Positions 45,602-54,942 are shown, counted from the stretch's first letter. The stretch is DNA of 64,000 nucleotides from CALKAL01 sp051846895 (GCA_051846895.1 JBPYCQ010000005.1:62001-126000); one strand, 5' to 3'. Notes: generated by a model from the letters alone, not told the origin. Program-made: numbers and translations.

Positions 45602-46477
45602 ATGATGAAATTCGATGAAGCTTATTCAGGTAAAGTATTTATAATGAGTCGTCCGAATCTGGAAGAGCAAGATGCTATTATATATGGCATGCCGATGGAT
45701 TGGACAGTTAGCTTTCGACCTGGGTCACGTTTTGGTCCGGGTCGAATTCGTGAAGCATCGATCGGATTAGAAGAATATAGTCCATATTTGGATCGCCACT
45801 TGGAAGATGTAAAATACGGGGATGCTGGAGATTTACTTCTTCCGTTTGGCAATGCGGCTAAAAGTCTTGAAATGATTCGAATCTATGTTTCTACATTGTT
45901 AGAAAAGGGTAAGTTTCCACTTGGGCTAGGTGGAGAACATTTAGTCACGTGGCCAATCATTCAAGCGTTTAATGATAAATATGATGATTTTATATTAATC
46001 CATATCGACGCCCATGCTGATCTTCGTGTAGAGTATGAAGGAGAACCTTTATCACATTCTACCCCAGTTCGTAAAGTATGTGAGTTAATCGGGCCTGAGA
46101 ATGTCTATTCTTTCGGGATACGTTCGGGGATGAAAGAGGAGTTTCAATATGCCAAAGATAAGGGTATGTATATGGCTAGATACGAAGTCGTTCAACCTTT
46201 AAAAGAAATGCTGCCAAAGCTAGGAAATCGTAAAGCATATATTACGATAGATATCGATGTATTGGATCCTGCATATGCCCCTGGTACTGGAACAGCTGAA
46301 GCAGGTGGTATTACATCAAAGGAAATATTAGAAGCCATTCATTTAATTGCAAAATCAGATTTACAAGTTATCGGTGCCGATTTAGTTGAAGTCGCCCCGA
46401 TCTATGATCCAACAGAAAAAACACCTATTTTAGCGAGTAAAATAATAAGAGAAATTTTATTAGGATGGGTGAGGTAA
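45602..46477 (+). CDS. speB: Agmatinase
   Basis: 291 residues (start ATG 45602 or 45605, RBS AGGGGTG). The binuclear manganese ureohydrolase motifs are LGGEHLVTWP, HIDAHADLR and SIDIDVLDPAYAPGTGT (here TIDIDVLDPAYAPG). It hydrolyses agmatine to putrescine and urea, feeding SpeE. The same fold as hutG at 23 kb, but the SpeB-type N terminus (GMPMDWTVSFRPGSRFGP) and operon partner decide the call. Confidence 0.95.
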   Translation: MMKFDEAYSGKVFIMSRPNLEEQDAIIYGMPMDWTVSFRPGSRFGPGRIREASIGLEEYSPYLDRHLEDVKYGDAGDLLLPFGNAAKSLEMIRIYVSTLLEKGKFPLGLGGEHLVTWPIIQAFNDKYDDFILIHIDAHADLRVEYEGEPLSHSTPVRKVCELIGPENVYSFGIRSGMKEEFQYAKDKGMYMARYEVVQPLKEMLPKLGNRKAYITIDIDVLDPAYAPGTGTAEAGGITSKEILEAIHLIAKSDLQVIGADLVEVAPIYDPTEKTPILASKIIREILLGWVR

Positions 46478-46596
46478 TCATTGATTGTACTGTTACAAAT
46501 AAGAAACTAGAGGGAATGGAAGTTGTAACAGTACCTTACATAACGGCATTAGCAAGAAAGGACGATGGAGTTGTCGAACGAAACACTCAACGTTAA
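46465..46596 (+). CDS. Possible 43-aa ORF bridging speB and ywiB, with inverted repeat
   Basis: An ORF from ATG 46465 (inside the speB end) to TAA 46596 (inside the ywiB start) reads MGEVIIDCTVTNKKLEGM then VVTVPYITALARKD. It lacks a good RBS. It contains a perfect 12-bp inverted repeat, GTACTGTTACAA (46487-46498) and its complement (46523-46534), around a 24-nt loop. The stem could be an RNA hairpin in the operon transcript; coding is doubtful. Confidence 0.3.
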   Translation: MGEVIIDCTVTNKKLEGMEVVTVPYITALARKDDGVVERNTQR

Positions 46597-47008
46597 TATA
46601 AATATTTATACAGAGATTGAGGATGAAAATGGTAGTGAAGCAATCAATCGTATGGAGAAGGGGACCTTCATTCAAAAAGGCGGCGTCCATGTGATAAAAT
46701 ATGATGAAGATATAGAAGAAGTAGGCTTGGTTAATACGACGGTCGTCATTTACGATGATCGAATTACAGTTAAGCGTGAAGGTGCTCTTAAAATGCACCA
46801 AATCTTTAAAATTGGTCAAAATACTGAGTCGACTTATCGACATCCATATGGCATGTTCCGTATGGAGACGACAACCCATCGGATGGAATATTTAAAAGGG
46901 ATCGGCAATCGTTCTGGACGAATTTTTATCGTTTACGATGTCGTTTTAAATGAACAAGAACCACGTACACATATTTTTGAGTTACAGTTTCAAGAGGAGG
47001 ATTTCTAA
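46565..47008 (+). CDS. YwiB-family protein (DUF1934 beta-barrel)
   Basis: 147 residues, beta-rich, matching DUF1934 (MRMETTTHRMEYL-like segment, GRIFIVYDVVLN near the end). ATG 46565 follows AAGAAAGGACG. It lies immediately before argS (1 bp between stop and start), an arrangement found in B. subtilis too. Function unknown; lipocalin-like fold in family members. Confidence 0.85.
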   Translation: MELSNETLNVNINIYTEIEDENGSEAINRMEKGTFIQKGGVHVIKYDEDIEEVGLVNTTVVIYDDRITVKREGALKMHQIFKIGQNTESTYRHPYGMFRMETTTHRMEYLKGIGNRSGRIFIVYDVVLNEQEPRTHIFELQFQEEDF

Positions 47009-47009
47009 A

Positions 47010-48680
47010 TTGAATACCGTTGAACAGGTCGAACAACAATTGAAATTAGAGATTGAACGAGCGGTTATCACTGCTGCGCTTGCAAATAAAGAGGAATTAC
47101 CTGAAGTTGTGTTAGAAACGCCAAAAGATAAAAATCACGGTGACTACGCAACTAATATTGCGATGCAACTAGCTCGAATCGCTAAAAAAGCACCCCGTCA
47201 AATCGCAGAAGATATAGTCAACCATTTTAACAATGAGAAAGCTTCAGTTAAACAAGTGGAAATTGCTGGACCTGGTTTTATTAACTTTTTCTTAGACCAT
47301 TCGTATTTAACTAAAGTCGTTGATACCGTTTTAACTGAACAAGATCATTACGGTCAAACGAATAAAGGTGAAGGAAAAAGAGTTCAAATAGAGTTTGTTT
47401 CAGCTAACCCGACAGGAACGCTTCACTTAGGACATGCGCGTGGTGCAGCATTTGGAGATGCGCTTGGAAACGTCATGGAGAAGGCGGGTTTCAATGTTGA
47501 AAGGGAATATTATATTAATGATGCTGGTAATCAAATTGACAATTTAGCAAAATCTATTGAAGCACGCTACTTTCAAACCCTTGGTAAAGAACGAGAAATG
47601 CCAGAAGACGGTTATTATGGCAAAGACATTATTGAGTTAGCTGGTGCATTAGTTAAGGAACATGGAGACCATTTTGTTAACAAAGATGAAAATGACAGAC
47701 TTCAAGCTTTCCGTCAGTACGGATTAGATCATTTATTAGCTAAAATTAAGCAAGACCTTAAAGACTATCGCGTGTTATTTGACACATGGTTTTCGGAAAC
47801 ATCTTTATACGAGCAAGGACTTGTTGAAAAAGCTGTTGAGGCTCTAGATGAGAAAGGTTTTGTTTACAAGCAGGATGGCGCTGTTTGGTTTAAATCAACT
47901 CATTTTGGCGATGACAAAGACCGTGTTCTTGTTAAGCAAGACGGGTCATACACTTATCTAACACCAGACATTGCTTATCATAAAAATAAAATCGAGCGTG
48001 GTTTCGACCAGCTGATCAATATTTGGGGAGCTGACCACCACGGTTATGTTCCGCGAATGCAAGCAGCTATTCAAGCATTAGGTTACGACAAAGAATTACT
48101 TGATGTGAAGATTGCACAAATGGTTAACCTTTATGAAAATGGCGAAAAAGTTAAGATGAGTAAACGTACTGGAAAAGCTGTTACGATGAAGGAATTAATT
48201 GAAGAGGTTGGACTTGATGCGACACGGTATTTCTTTATTATGCGCTCAAATGATTCACATTTAGATTTCGATATGGATTTAGCGAAGAAACAATCAAATG
48301 AAAACCCTGTCTATTATGTCCAATACGCTCATGCGAGAATTTGCAGCATCTTAAGACAAGCAGAAGAAAAAGGGATCGACCTTCATGCTGAAGCGAACAC
48401 TTCTTTATTAACAACGGAGAAGGAAATCGATCTTTTAAAGAGGCTTGGTGACTATCCACAAGTCATTGCCGATGCAGCAGAAAAACGCATGCCACATCGA
48501 GTACCGCAATATGTCTTTGACTTAGCCTCTGACTTCCACAGCTTCTATAATGCAGAAAAAGTTATTGATTTAGAAAAATTGGATTTAACTAAAGCAAGAA
48601 TAGCACTTCTTAAAGCGATAAAAATTGTTATTAAAGACGCATTAACCTTAATTGGAGTTCATGCGCCAGAAAAAATGTAA
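47010..48680 (+). CDS. argS: Arginyl-tRNA synthetase
   Basis: 556 residues from a TTG start at 47010 behind AAGAGGAGG. The frame extends upstream to 46950, but within ywiB and without an RBS. Class Ia motifs: HLGH (residues 139-142, in the HIGH position) and KMSKR (382-386). The N-terminal ArgRS-specific domain (KNHGDYATNIAMQLA) and C-terminal DALR anticodon-binding domain (ARICSILRQAEEKG) are complete. It charges tRNA-Arg in the cytoplasm. Last gene of the speE-speB-ywiB-argS string. Confidence 0.97.
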   Translation: MNTVEQVEQQLKLEIERAVITAALANKEELPEVVLETPKDKNHGDYATNIAMQLARIAKKAPRQIAEDIVNHFNNEKASVKQVEIAGPGFINFFLDHSYLTKVVDTVLTEQDHYGQTNKGEGKRVQIEFVSANPTGTLHLGHARGAAFGDALGNVMEKAGFNVEREYYINDAGNQIDNLAKSIEARYFQTLGKEREMPEDGYYGKDIIELAGALVKEHGDHFVNKDENDRLQAFRQYGLDHLLAKIKQDLKDYRVLFDTWFSETSLYEQGLVEKAVEALDEKGFVYKQDGAVWFKSTHFGDDKDRVLVKQDGSYTYLTPDIAYHKNKIERGFDQLINIWGADHHGYVPRMQAAIQALGYDKELLDVKIAQMVNLYENGEKVKMSKRTGKAVTMKELIEEVGLDATRYFFIMRSNDSHLDFDMDLAKKQSNENPVYYVQYAHARICSILRQAEEKGIDLHAEANTSLLTTEKEIDLLKRLGDYPQVIADAAEKRMPHRVPQYVFDLASDFHSFYNAEKVIDLEKLDLTKARIALLKAIKIVIKDALTLIGVHAPEKM

Positions 48681-48719
48681 AAATAATCCCGCTCACTTTA
48701 AAATGAGCGGGATATTTCT
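48681..48719 (+). terminator. Terminator after argS
   Basis: The stem ATCCCGCTCACTTT / AAAATGAGCGGGAT (one wobble region) is followed by a T-rich run. Confidence 0.9.
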
Positions 48720-48737
48720 TTGGTTCCCTGATAAACT

Positions 48738-48877
48738 TATCAGCCAATTTTGAGCGGTTATCAGCCAATTTTAACTGATTACCAGCCAATTTCATGAACT
48801 TCTCAGCCGATTCAGATGGTTTATCAGCCAAATTTCATGATTTGCCAGCCAATTCTCAATTTATCGGCCAATTCATT
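48738..48877. repeat. 21-bp-period tandem array, core CAGCCAATT (array 4)
   Basis: Seven units have CAGCC-type cores at 48741, 48762, 48783, 48804, 48825, 48846 and 48865 (the last spaced 19 bp). The consensus is TATCAGCCAATTTT followed by 7 variable bases. The array begins 22 bp past the argS terminator and ends shortly before the 3' end of gerQ, between convergent genes. Open frames through it give LADN-type heptad repeats and look spurious. Confidence 0.88.
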
Positions 48878-48888
48878 AGAGCTTACAT

Positions 48889-49575
48889 CTATCTAAATGG
48901 ATATTGGTACTCGATTTGTTCCTCAAACTCAACATAGTCTAAATAAATCATCAGAAGTAAATACCATTTACCTGTTTGCGGATCAGCAATGACAATATGG
49001 TCTTTTCCAGCCTCTTGTAATAAACCTGTAAATGTTTTGGCATTCCACTGATCATTGTTCTGGAAAGTAAAATAGGCTGTAACTTGTTTTCCGCGATTTA
49101 ACCGTAAAATATTCTCGATATAAGAACGTTCACGTGGCAGTACGCCGCCAGGAAAACCTGAACTAGGTGTTGGATATGGTAATGGTTGCTGCATTCCAGT
49201 TCCAGGAGTCGGTGTCATACCAGGAGTCGGTTGATTTGGCATCCCCACGCCAGGCATCGGCATGTTCGGTGTATACCCACCAGGCATCATTTGGCCATAT
49301 GGTGAAGTTGGGAAACCACCTTGAGGCATTGGTTGATTATACCCCCCGCCACCGTAGTATGGATTTGTTCCAGGGTATGTGCCCTCGAATCCAGGGTTCA
49401 TTCCACTTGGATATGTTCCTTTTTTAATGTCACCAGACATCTTATTTGGGTACCAACCTTTACCGTCATGATTAGGCATTAGTTTACTACCCGCATTTCC
49501 GTACCCTTTTTTTTGAGAGGATGGGTCACTCTGCTGATACTCTCGTTGCTGCTTACCTTTTGATTGATCCAACAA
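48889..49575 (-). CDS. gerQ: Spore coat protein GerQ
   Basis: 228 residues with a TTG start (49575, after GGGAGGTCGATGA). The N-terminal two-thirds is low-complexity Gly/Pro/Met/Asn/Tyr-rich, longer than in B. subtilis GerQ. The last 80 residues carry the conserved GerQ domain (PRERSYIENILRLNRGK, then LLLMIYLDYVEFEEQI). GerQ is an inner coat protein cross-linked by transglutaminase and is needed to place the cortex hydrolase CwlJ, encoded directly upstream in the same operon. Confidence 0.93.
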   Translation of the reverse strand: MLDQSKGKQQREYQQSDPSSQKKGYGNAGSKLMPNHDGKGWYPNKMSGDIKKGTYPSGMNPGFEGTYPGTNPYYGGGGYNQPMPQGGFPTSPYGQMMPGGYTPNMPMPGVGMPNQPTPGMTPTPGTGMQQPLPYPTPSSGFPGGVLPRERSYIENILRLNRGKQVTAYFTFQNNDQWNAKTFTGLLQEAGKDHIVIADPQTGKWYLLLMIYLDYVEFEEQIEYQYPFR

Positions 49576-49610
49576 TCATCGACCTCCCTAAATTTATTAA
49601 AAATGTTAAT

Positions 49611-50033
49611 CTAGAATACTCTTGGGCATTCAGATGGAAGCGGATTATAGAAACAATGTGATTTGAACCTTCCAGAATTCCATTGACCAAACCATTGAGC
49701 TGGACAAGGCCCCTCTGGTCGGAAAAACCAAAGTGAATTTTCCGCTGGGTCAAATTTTTCTCCATTTACAACCCTTCTAGCAAGTTGAATATCTACATCC
49801 CTTGCCCCTTGATAAAAATAAGACTGCGTAATCGCCTCAAAGCCTCCCGGAGATTGATAAATCATATCCATTAAATTATCAATATTCATAAAGTCTAAGC
49901 AGTCTGAAATGACGCGGTTGACCCCGACATTTCCAACCAACAACATTCCTAACTGTCCATCTCCCTCAGCTTCAGCGCGCATTAGTCGAGCTAGTTCCTG
50001 TAAATGAGCATCTGTGTATGCGATGACGGCCAA
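49611..50033 (-). CDS. cwlJ: Cell-wall hydrolase CwlJ (spore cortex lysis)
   Basis: 140 residues from a TTG start (50033) behind GAGGTGG. It is the hydrolase_2/SleB-like domain alone, without signal peptide or peptidoglycan-binding domain, which is how CwlJ differs from SleB. The conserved LARLMRAEAEGDGQLGMLLV block holds the catalytic Glu. The C terminus has WFFRPEGPCPAQWFGQ with aromatic and Cys residues. During germination it degrades cortex peptidoglycan in response to Ca-DPA. Followed by gerQ. Confidence 0.94.
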   Translation of the reverse strand: MAVIAYTDAHLQELARLMRAEAEGDGQLGMLLVGNVGVNRVISDCLDFMNIDNLMDMIYQSPGGFEAITQSYFYQGARDVDIQLARRVVNGEKFDPAENSLWFFRPEGPCPAQWFGQWNSGRFKSHCFYNPLPSECPRVF

Positions 50034-50220
50034 TCAGTACCACCTCTTTCTCAATAAAATTGTCATGAGGCCATCCTTCTTTAACTAGTTGTTTTGCCCA
50101 TCACTAATTCATGTATATGAAAAAATATATAGAAAGATGATTAAAAAGTGTTGCATTATTTTTCTAGATGTTATATGGTTAATTACATAAGTAACTAACC
50201 AATTAGGTGGTGAACTAATT

Positions 50221-50592
50221 TTGGCGAAATTAAAAGATGATCAACCAATATTTCAACAGATAGCTGAGTTAATTGAGACGAATATATTAGAAGGCTCAAT
50301 TGAAATAGGGGAACGAGTACCTTCTACGAATGAAATCGCTAAGTTTTATCAAATTAACCCTGCTACAGCGGCTAAAGGAATTAACTTACTTGTTGATGAG
50401 GGGATTTTATTTAAGAAACGAGGAATCGGTATGTTTGTTGCTAACGAGGCGAGAGAAATTATTTTACAAAAAAGAAAAAAACAATTTAAAAATGATTTTG
50501 TTTTGCCAATGATTCAGGAAGCAAGGCGGATACAAATGGATACTGAGCAGTTAATTGAAATGTTGAGAGAGGGGATTCGAGATGAGGATTGA
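50221..50592 (+). CDS. GntR-family regulator, YtrA type
   Basis: 123 residues from a TTG start at 50221 behind TAGGTGGTG. It has an N-terminal winged helix (FQQIAELIETNILEGSIEIG, then VPSTNEIAKFYQINPATAA) and only a short helical tail, as in YtrA regulators that repress ABC-transporter operons. Its stop overlaps the start of the ABC ATPase remnant (ATG 50582). The permease genes normal for ytr-type operons are missing. Confidence 0.9.
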   Translation: MAKLKDDQPIFQQIAELIETNILEGSIEIGERVPSTNEIAKFYQINPATAAKGINLLVDEGILFKKRGIGMFVANEAREIILQKRKKQFKNDFVLPMIQEARRIQMDTEQLIEMLREGIRDED

Positions 50593-51360
50593 AACTAAAA
50601 ATCTAATTAAGAAATATGGGCAAGTAAAACGACACTGATGCGTATGTTAGCTGGTTATTTTATGCCTACAAATGGAGAAATAAATATTAATGGACATATT
50701 CCATTTAACCATGTGGAATTAGTAAAACAAGTTTGTTTTATAGAGGAAAGCCATAACTTTAAGGAAAATTTTCGCGTCAAGGACGTTCTCAAGGTAGCTA
50801 GTTACTATTATCCTGACTGGAACGAAGGTAAAGCTCAATCACTAAAAAAATTGTTCAAATTAAAAGACAAACAAAAAGTAAGTGCTTTATCAAAAGGGAT
50901 GTATTCAGCTCTTGGAATTATCGTTGGATTATCTAGTCAAGCGCCAATTACTATTTTTGACGAACCATATATCGGGCTTGATGCCTCATATCGTTCGACA
51001 TTTTATGATTTATTGTTAGAAGAGAGTGAGAATCATCCACGGATGTTTATCATATCCACTCACTTAATTGATGAGATCAGCCAGCTCTTTGAAGAAGTTG
51101 TCATTATGCATGAAGGTGAGATGCTTTTACATGAGAAGGCTGTTGATTTGGCAGAACAACATTTACTAGTATCAGGTAAAGATTCAGCAGTTGATCAATA
51201 TGCAACGGGTAAAAATGTTATTTACGAAACAAAGATGTTCGGAACAAAGACTGTCATTGTTTATGGTGAAAAATATGATGTACAAGAAGCTGTTTCCCTT
51301 GGATTAAAAGTTATTTGCAGGCGTGATATATCAAGCGAGTGCGATAGGGAAGGTAGGTAA
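50582..51360 (+). pseudogene. YtrB-like ABC ATPase gene with internal deletion of the Walker A region
   Basis: A normal start ATG at 50582 gives MRIETKNLIKKYGQ and then hits TGA at 50636. The body continues in another frame as SKTTLMRMLAGYF (from about 50622) to a stop at 51360. Between KKYGQ and KTTLMR a typical protein has about 25 residues, including the GRNGAGK part of Walker A. Those are gone, with a frame change. Walker B (TIFDEPYIGLD) and the downstream region are intact. An internal deletion has thus destroyed nucleotide binding. The frame from 50638 should not be read as a functional gene. Confidence 0.85.
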
Positions 51361-51400
51361 AATTTAATAGGTAGTAGTATTAAAATAGGAGTGGATATCC

Positions 51401-51763
51401 ATGATTCTAGGTTTGCACCACGCACAAATTACAATTCCAAAAGGGAAAGAAAAAGAAGGCAGACAATTTTATTGTGATGTTTTAGGATTAAATGAAATTG
51501 AAAAGCCTGATTCATTAAAAGGACGCGGCGGTTTTTGGCTAAAAGTTGGTGACAGGGAAGTCCATGTTGGAACAGAAGATGGCTTTGACCGGACTACAAC
51601 AAAAGCTCATTTAGCCTATTTAGTCGAAGATGTATCTTACTGGAGAAGTGTGTTAGAAGAAAGCGGTATTGAGATCATTGACTCTGTACCAATTCCCGGC
51701 TATGAACGATTTGAATTTCGCGACCCGTTTGGAAATAGGGTAGAGATGATTCAGGAGTTATAA
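51401..51763 (+). CDS. VOC-superfamily (glyoxalase/bleomycin-resistance fold) protein
   Basis: 120 residues, one VOC module pair: GLHHAQITIPKGKEKEGRQF at the N terminus (metal His), FWLKVGDREVHVG in the middle, FEFRDPFGNRVEMIQ at the C terminus with the metal Glu. Likely a small metal-dependent lyase, dioxygenase or binding protein; specific reaction not readable. AGGAGTG precedes the ATG. It stands between the ABC remnant and hemQ, where pta lies in B. subtilis. Confidence 0.85.
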   Translation: MILGLHHAQITIPKGKEKEGRQFYCDVLGLNEIEKPDSLKGRGGFWLKVGDREVHVGTEDGFDRTTTKAHLAYLVEDVSYWRSVLEESGIEIIDSVPIPGYERFEFRDPFGNRVEMIQEL

Positions 51764-51767
51764 ATGT

Positions 51768-51806
51768 TAAAAAAGCATGGTTCTTTATCGATTAAGAACC
51801 ATGCTT
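51768..51806. terminator. Terminator between the VOC gene and hemQ
   Basis: The stem AAGCATGGTTCTT with its complement has A/T-rich flanks and lies between convergent genes. Confidence 0.88.
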
Positions 51807-51811
51807 ATTAT

Positions 51812-52552
51812 TTACACATTCATAATTTGCCCTAAGTCATCACGCTCTTTACGGTGCCCAATAAAGAACGAACCAAATTCCGCAAAACGTGCACTCACTT
51901 CATCGAAGCGCATTTCATAAATTAACTTTTTAAATTGTAAAATGTCATGTCCGAAAAGGGTGACACCCCATTCCCAATCATCAAAACCGATACTTCCTGT
52001 AACAATTTGACGTACTTTGCCTGCATATTTGCGACCCGTTTTACCGTGAGTATACATTAATTTAGCACGCTCTTCTTTGGATTCCATGAACCAGTTATCT
52101 TCCCCTTGGCGTCGACGGTCCATTGGGTAGAAACAAATATGATCCCATTTTGGAAGAACTGGTTTAAGTCTTGCTTGGATTTCAGGGTCTTCGTCAGGGT
52201 CCCCTTTTGCCATATATGTTGAAAGCTCAACAACAGAGACGAAAGAATAAGCTGGAATTAAATATTCAGCTATTTTAGTTTTGTTAAAAGCTGTTTCAAG
52301 CTCAGTCAATTCCTCCATTGTTGGACGAAGATGCATGAACAAAAAGTCAGCTTTTTGCCCGATAATCGTATAAAAGCCGAAGCTTCCTTCACGGTTTTTT
52401 TCAACTGTTTCCCATGTTTCCATCAGTTTATTTAATTCATCGAGTGCTTCTTGACGTTCTTCATTTGTTGCATATTTCCAAGCAGTCCAATCAACTGTCC
52501 GTAAATCATGCAAACAATACCAACCATCTAAAGTTTCTACTGGTTCAGCCAT
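51812..52552 (-). CDS. hemQ: Coproheme decarboxylase HemQ (formerly YwfI)
   Basis: 246 residues of the chlorite-dismutase-like family without a signal peptide, typical of HemQ (start AEPVETLDGWYCLHD; WFMESKEERAKLMYTHGKTG with the active-site region; GSIGFDDWEWGVTLFGHD near the end). It performs the last step of the coproporphyrin-dependent heme route in Gram-positives, decarboxylating coproheme to heme b with peroxide. AAGGAGTG precedes the ATG. Confidence 0.94.
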   Translation of the reverse strand: MAEPVETLDGWYCLHDLRTVDWTAWKYATNEERQEALDELNKLMETWETVEKNREGSFGFYTIIGQKADFLFMHLRPTMEELTELETAFNKTKIAEYLIPAYSFVSVVELSTYMAKGDPDEDPEIQARLKPVLPKWDHICFYPMDRRRQGEDNWFMESKEERAKLMYTHGKTGRKYAGKVRQIVTGSIGFDDWEWGVTLFGHDILQFKKLIYEMRFDEVSARFAEFGSFFIGHRKERDDLGQIMNV

Positions 52553-52644
52553 TTTTCATTCACTCCTTAAATTAGTCAACGATTCTTACTCAAATATATC
52601 ATAAGGTTCAACTAATATTAAAAGAAAAGCCCATGAACGTTTTG

Positions 52645-53463
52645 TTACAAACGTTTGACTGATTTGTTACGGTCTTTCATTAGCTTTAATCTTTCGTTAA
52701 ACCAATTTCTCTCTTGGTCATTTAGCCGGTGTTCAGACATATTTATATTGTGTTCATTTAGCGTATCTTTAACGAGTTTTATCACGTCATCTACTGTCAT
52801 TTTTTTATTCAAAAGCTGCTCAAGCGAAGCCATCACTTGAGGATTTATATTTGGATAAGAAAACTTTGTCTCTTCACTCTTTTTGGCTATGTCATAAAAA
52901 TGCTTTACTGTTTCAGCTCGTTTTTGCCCATCGCCCTCAACACATAAATAGATTTGCACTGCGGAACCATTTTTTACACGTCTTTGAGAAATGCCAGCGA
53001 ATTTTTTCCCGTCAATACTTAAATCATAAGATCCAGGGCAATAAGATTCGGTAATTTCATACGCTTTAATTCCAGTCGTCTCTTTTTTAAAGACGGCTTT
53101 TATGAAATCAAGCATCGCTTCATAGCCCGCATGAATATCATTTACATGGGGAAAAACGAGTGACATATTAAGAATGCCTTCATCGAGTAAAACAGCTAAT
53201 CCACCAGAATTACGGATAATTCCGTCATAGCCCTCATTCCTTATGAATCGAACCCCTTCATCAAAATAAGGAAGCCTGCTATCAGGAATTCCGAAAACAA
53301 CAGTCGGTTTATGCACCCAAAAGTGAATAAAGGTTTCATTCGTTTCACTCACAGATAGACAGAGAGCATCGTCCAACGCGAATGATTCCAATATATTTGT
53401 ATCAGTAAAGTCACTATCATCGATGAGTCGAATGTTTTTAAGTTGTAATAGTTTATTTTCCAT
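52645..53463 (-). CDS. lipL: Octanoyl-[GcvH]:protein N-octanoyltransferase LipL (YwfL)
   Basis: 272 residues of the lipoate ligase/octanoyltransferase family. The key residue is Cys142 in ESYCPGSYDLSIDGKKFAG, the acyl-enzyme cysteine of LipL/LipM types; true LplA ligases lack it. The RNSGGLAVLLDEGILNMSL region gives the substrate pocket. It moves octanoate from GcvH to E2 subunits. Synteny with hemQ and ywfO agrees with LipL of Bacillus. AAGGGAAG lies before the ATG. Confidence 0.88.
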   Translation of the reverse strand: MENKLLQLKNIRLIDDSDFTDTNILESFALDDALCLSVSETNETFIHFWVHKPTVVFGIPDSRLPYFDEGVRFIRNEGYDGIIRNSGGLAVLLDEGILNMSLVFPHVNDIHAGYEAMLDFIKAVFKKETTGIKAYEITESYCPGSYDLSIDGKKFAGISQRRVKNGSAVQIYLCVEGDGQKRAETVKHFYDIAKKSEETKFSYPNINPQVMASLEQLLNKKMTVDDVIKLVKDTLNEHNINMSEHRLNDQERNWFNERLKLMKDRNKSVKRL

Positions 53464-53638
53464 TTGGATCTTCCCTTATCAAGATGTTTCAACAAAAGTT
53501 TATCCTATAACGGGTAAAAAAGCGAAAAGGATGTCCGATTATTAATCATTTATAAAGACCTATTTTTCAATTTCTTGCTGATTATTTCTCTGAAAATCGC
53601 TATAATGATTCATATACCATGTAGAAAGGTCGGAGAAA

Positions 53639-54931
53639 ATGACTTACCTAAACGAACAGTTAAGCGAGGAAAAAGTATTTAAAGATCCAGTGCATCGCTA
53701 TATTCATGTTCGTGATCAGTTAATTTGGGATTTAATCGGTACGCCAGAATTTCAGAGACTGCGCCGCATTAAACAGTTAGGAACGACATATTTAACTTTT
53801 CACGGAGCAGAGCATAGTCGATTTAACCATTCATTAGGTGTTTATGAAATTGTCCGACGAATTATAGAAAACTTTCGAAGGCTCCCTAATTGGAATGACG
53901 AAGACCGCATGCTGACATTATGCGCAGCTCTTTTACATGATTTAGGGCATGGGCCTTTTTCACATTCATTTGAAAAAGTATTTGATTTAGATCATGAAGA
54001 TTACACGAGAAAGATTATTTTAGGGAATACAAAAGTAAATGACGTCTTAAAGCGAGTTGATGATCAGTTCCCACAAAAAGTAGCTGATGTCATTCATAAA
54101 ACTTATCCTAATAAATTAATCGTTAGTCTCATTTCGAGTCAAATAGATGCAGACCGGATGGATTATTTACAACGTGATGCGTATTATACGGGAGTTAGTT
54201 ACGGCCATTTCGATATGGAACGAATTATGCGTGTGATGCGGCCAATGGAAGACCAAGCTGTCATAAAGGAAAGTGGCATGCACGCAGTTGAAGATTATAT
54301 TATGAGTCGTTACCAAATGTATTGGCAAGTTTACTTTCACCCGGTAACACGTAGTGCGGAAGTCATTTTGACGAAAATATTGCACCGAGCAAAAGAGTTA
54401 TATGAGAAAAACTATGACTTTAAGTTAAAGCCAACACATTTTATTAGTTTTTTTGAGAAAAAGGTTTCTTTAGAAGACTATTTAAAGCTTGATGAAAATA
54501 TTGCGTTTTACTATTTTCATATATGGCAAGAAGAAGATGACCCAATACTTGTTGATCTGTGTCGCCGTTTTGTTAATCGTGACTTATTTAAATATATTGA
54601 ATTTAATCCAGGTAAACAGTATCGAGAACTGATGGAACTTAAAGAATGTTTTAATGAAGCTGGAATCAACGCAACTTATTATTTGGAAGTCGATTCTTCA
54701 TCAGATTTACCTTATGATTTTTATCGCCAAGGGGAAGAAGAAGAGCGCCTGCCAATTTTGTTGCAAATGCCAAATGGTGAATTACGCGAGTTATCAAGAG
54801 AATCCGACATCGTTGAATCAATCTCAGGAAAAAAGAGAACAGATCATAAGCTATATTTCGCAGAAGATTTGATTGACCAATTAGATGAATCACCAATCAA
54901 GAAACGTATTTTAGAAATTTTAAAGGGTTAG
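53639..54931 (+). CDS. HD-domain phosphohydrolase (YwfO-like)
   Basis: 430 residues of the SAMHD1-like/dGTPase-type HD family. Metal ligands appear in order: RFNHSLGVYEIV (His), LLHDLGHGPFSHSFE (HD pair) and SSQIDADRMDYLQRD (Asp). It resembles B. subtilis YwfO, a cytoplasmic nucleotide phosphohydrolase of uncertain physiological substrate. It is coupled to ywgA 12 bp downstream. Confidence 0.9.
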   Translation: MTYLNEQLSEEKVFKDPVHRYIHVRDQLIWDLIGTPEFQRLRRIKQLGTTYLTFHGAEHSRFNHSLGVYEIVRRIIENFRRLPNWNDEDRMLTLCAALLHDLGHGPFSHSFEKVFDLDHEDYTRKIILGNTKVNDVLKRVDDQFPQKVADVIHKTYPNKLIVSLISSQIDADRMDYLQRDAYYTGVSYGHFDMERIMRVMRPMEDQAVIKESGMHAVEDYIMSRYQMYWQVYFHPVTRSAEVILTKILHRAKELYEKNYDFKLKPTHFISFFEKKVSLEDYLKLDENIAFYYFHIWQEEDDPILVDLCRRFVNRDLFKYIEFNPGKQYRELMELKECFNEAGINATYYLEVDSSSDLPYDFYRQGEEEERLPILLQMPNGELRELSRESDIVESISGKKRTDHKLYFAEDLIDQLDESPIKKRILEILKG

Positions 54932-54942
54932 GAGATGGACAT

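Noticed and set aside
46950..47009. Upstream extension of argS
   Set aside because: Lies within ywiB, no RBS; TTG 47010 follows AAGAGGAGG and matches the usual ArgRS N terminus.
50638..51360. Functional ABC ATPase starting at 50638
   Set aside because: Lacks the Walker A glycines and about 35 N-terminal residues; the original start is in another frame at 50582.
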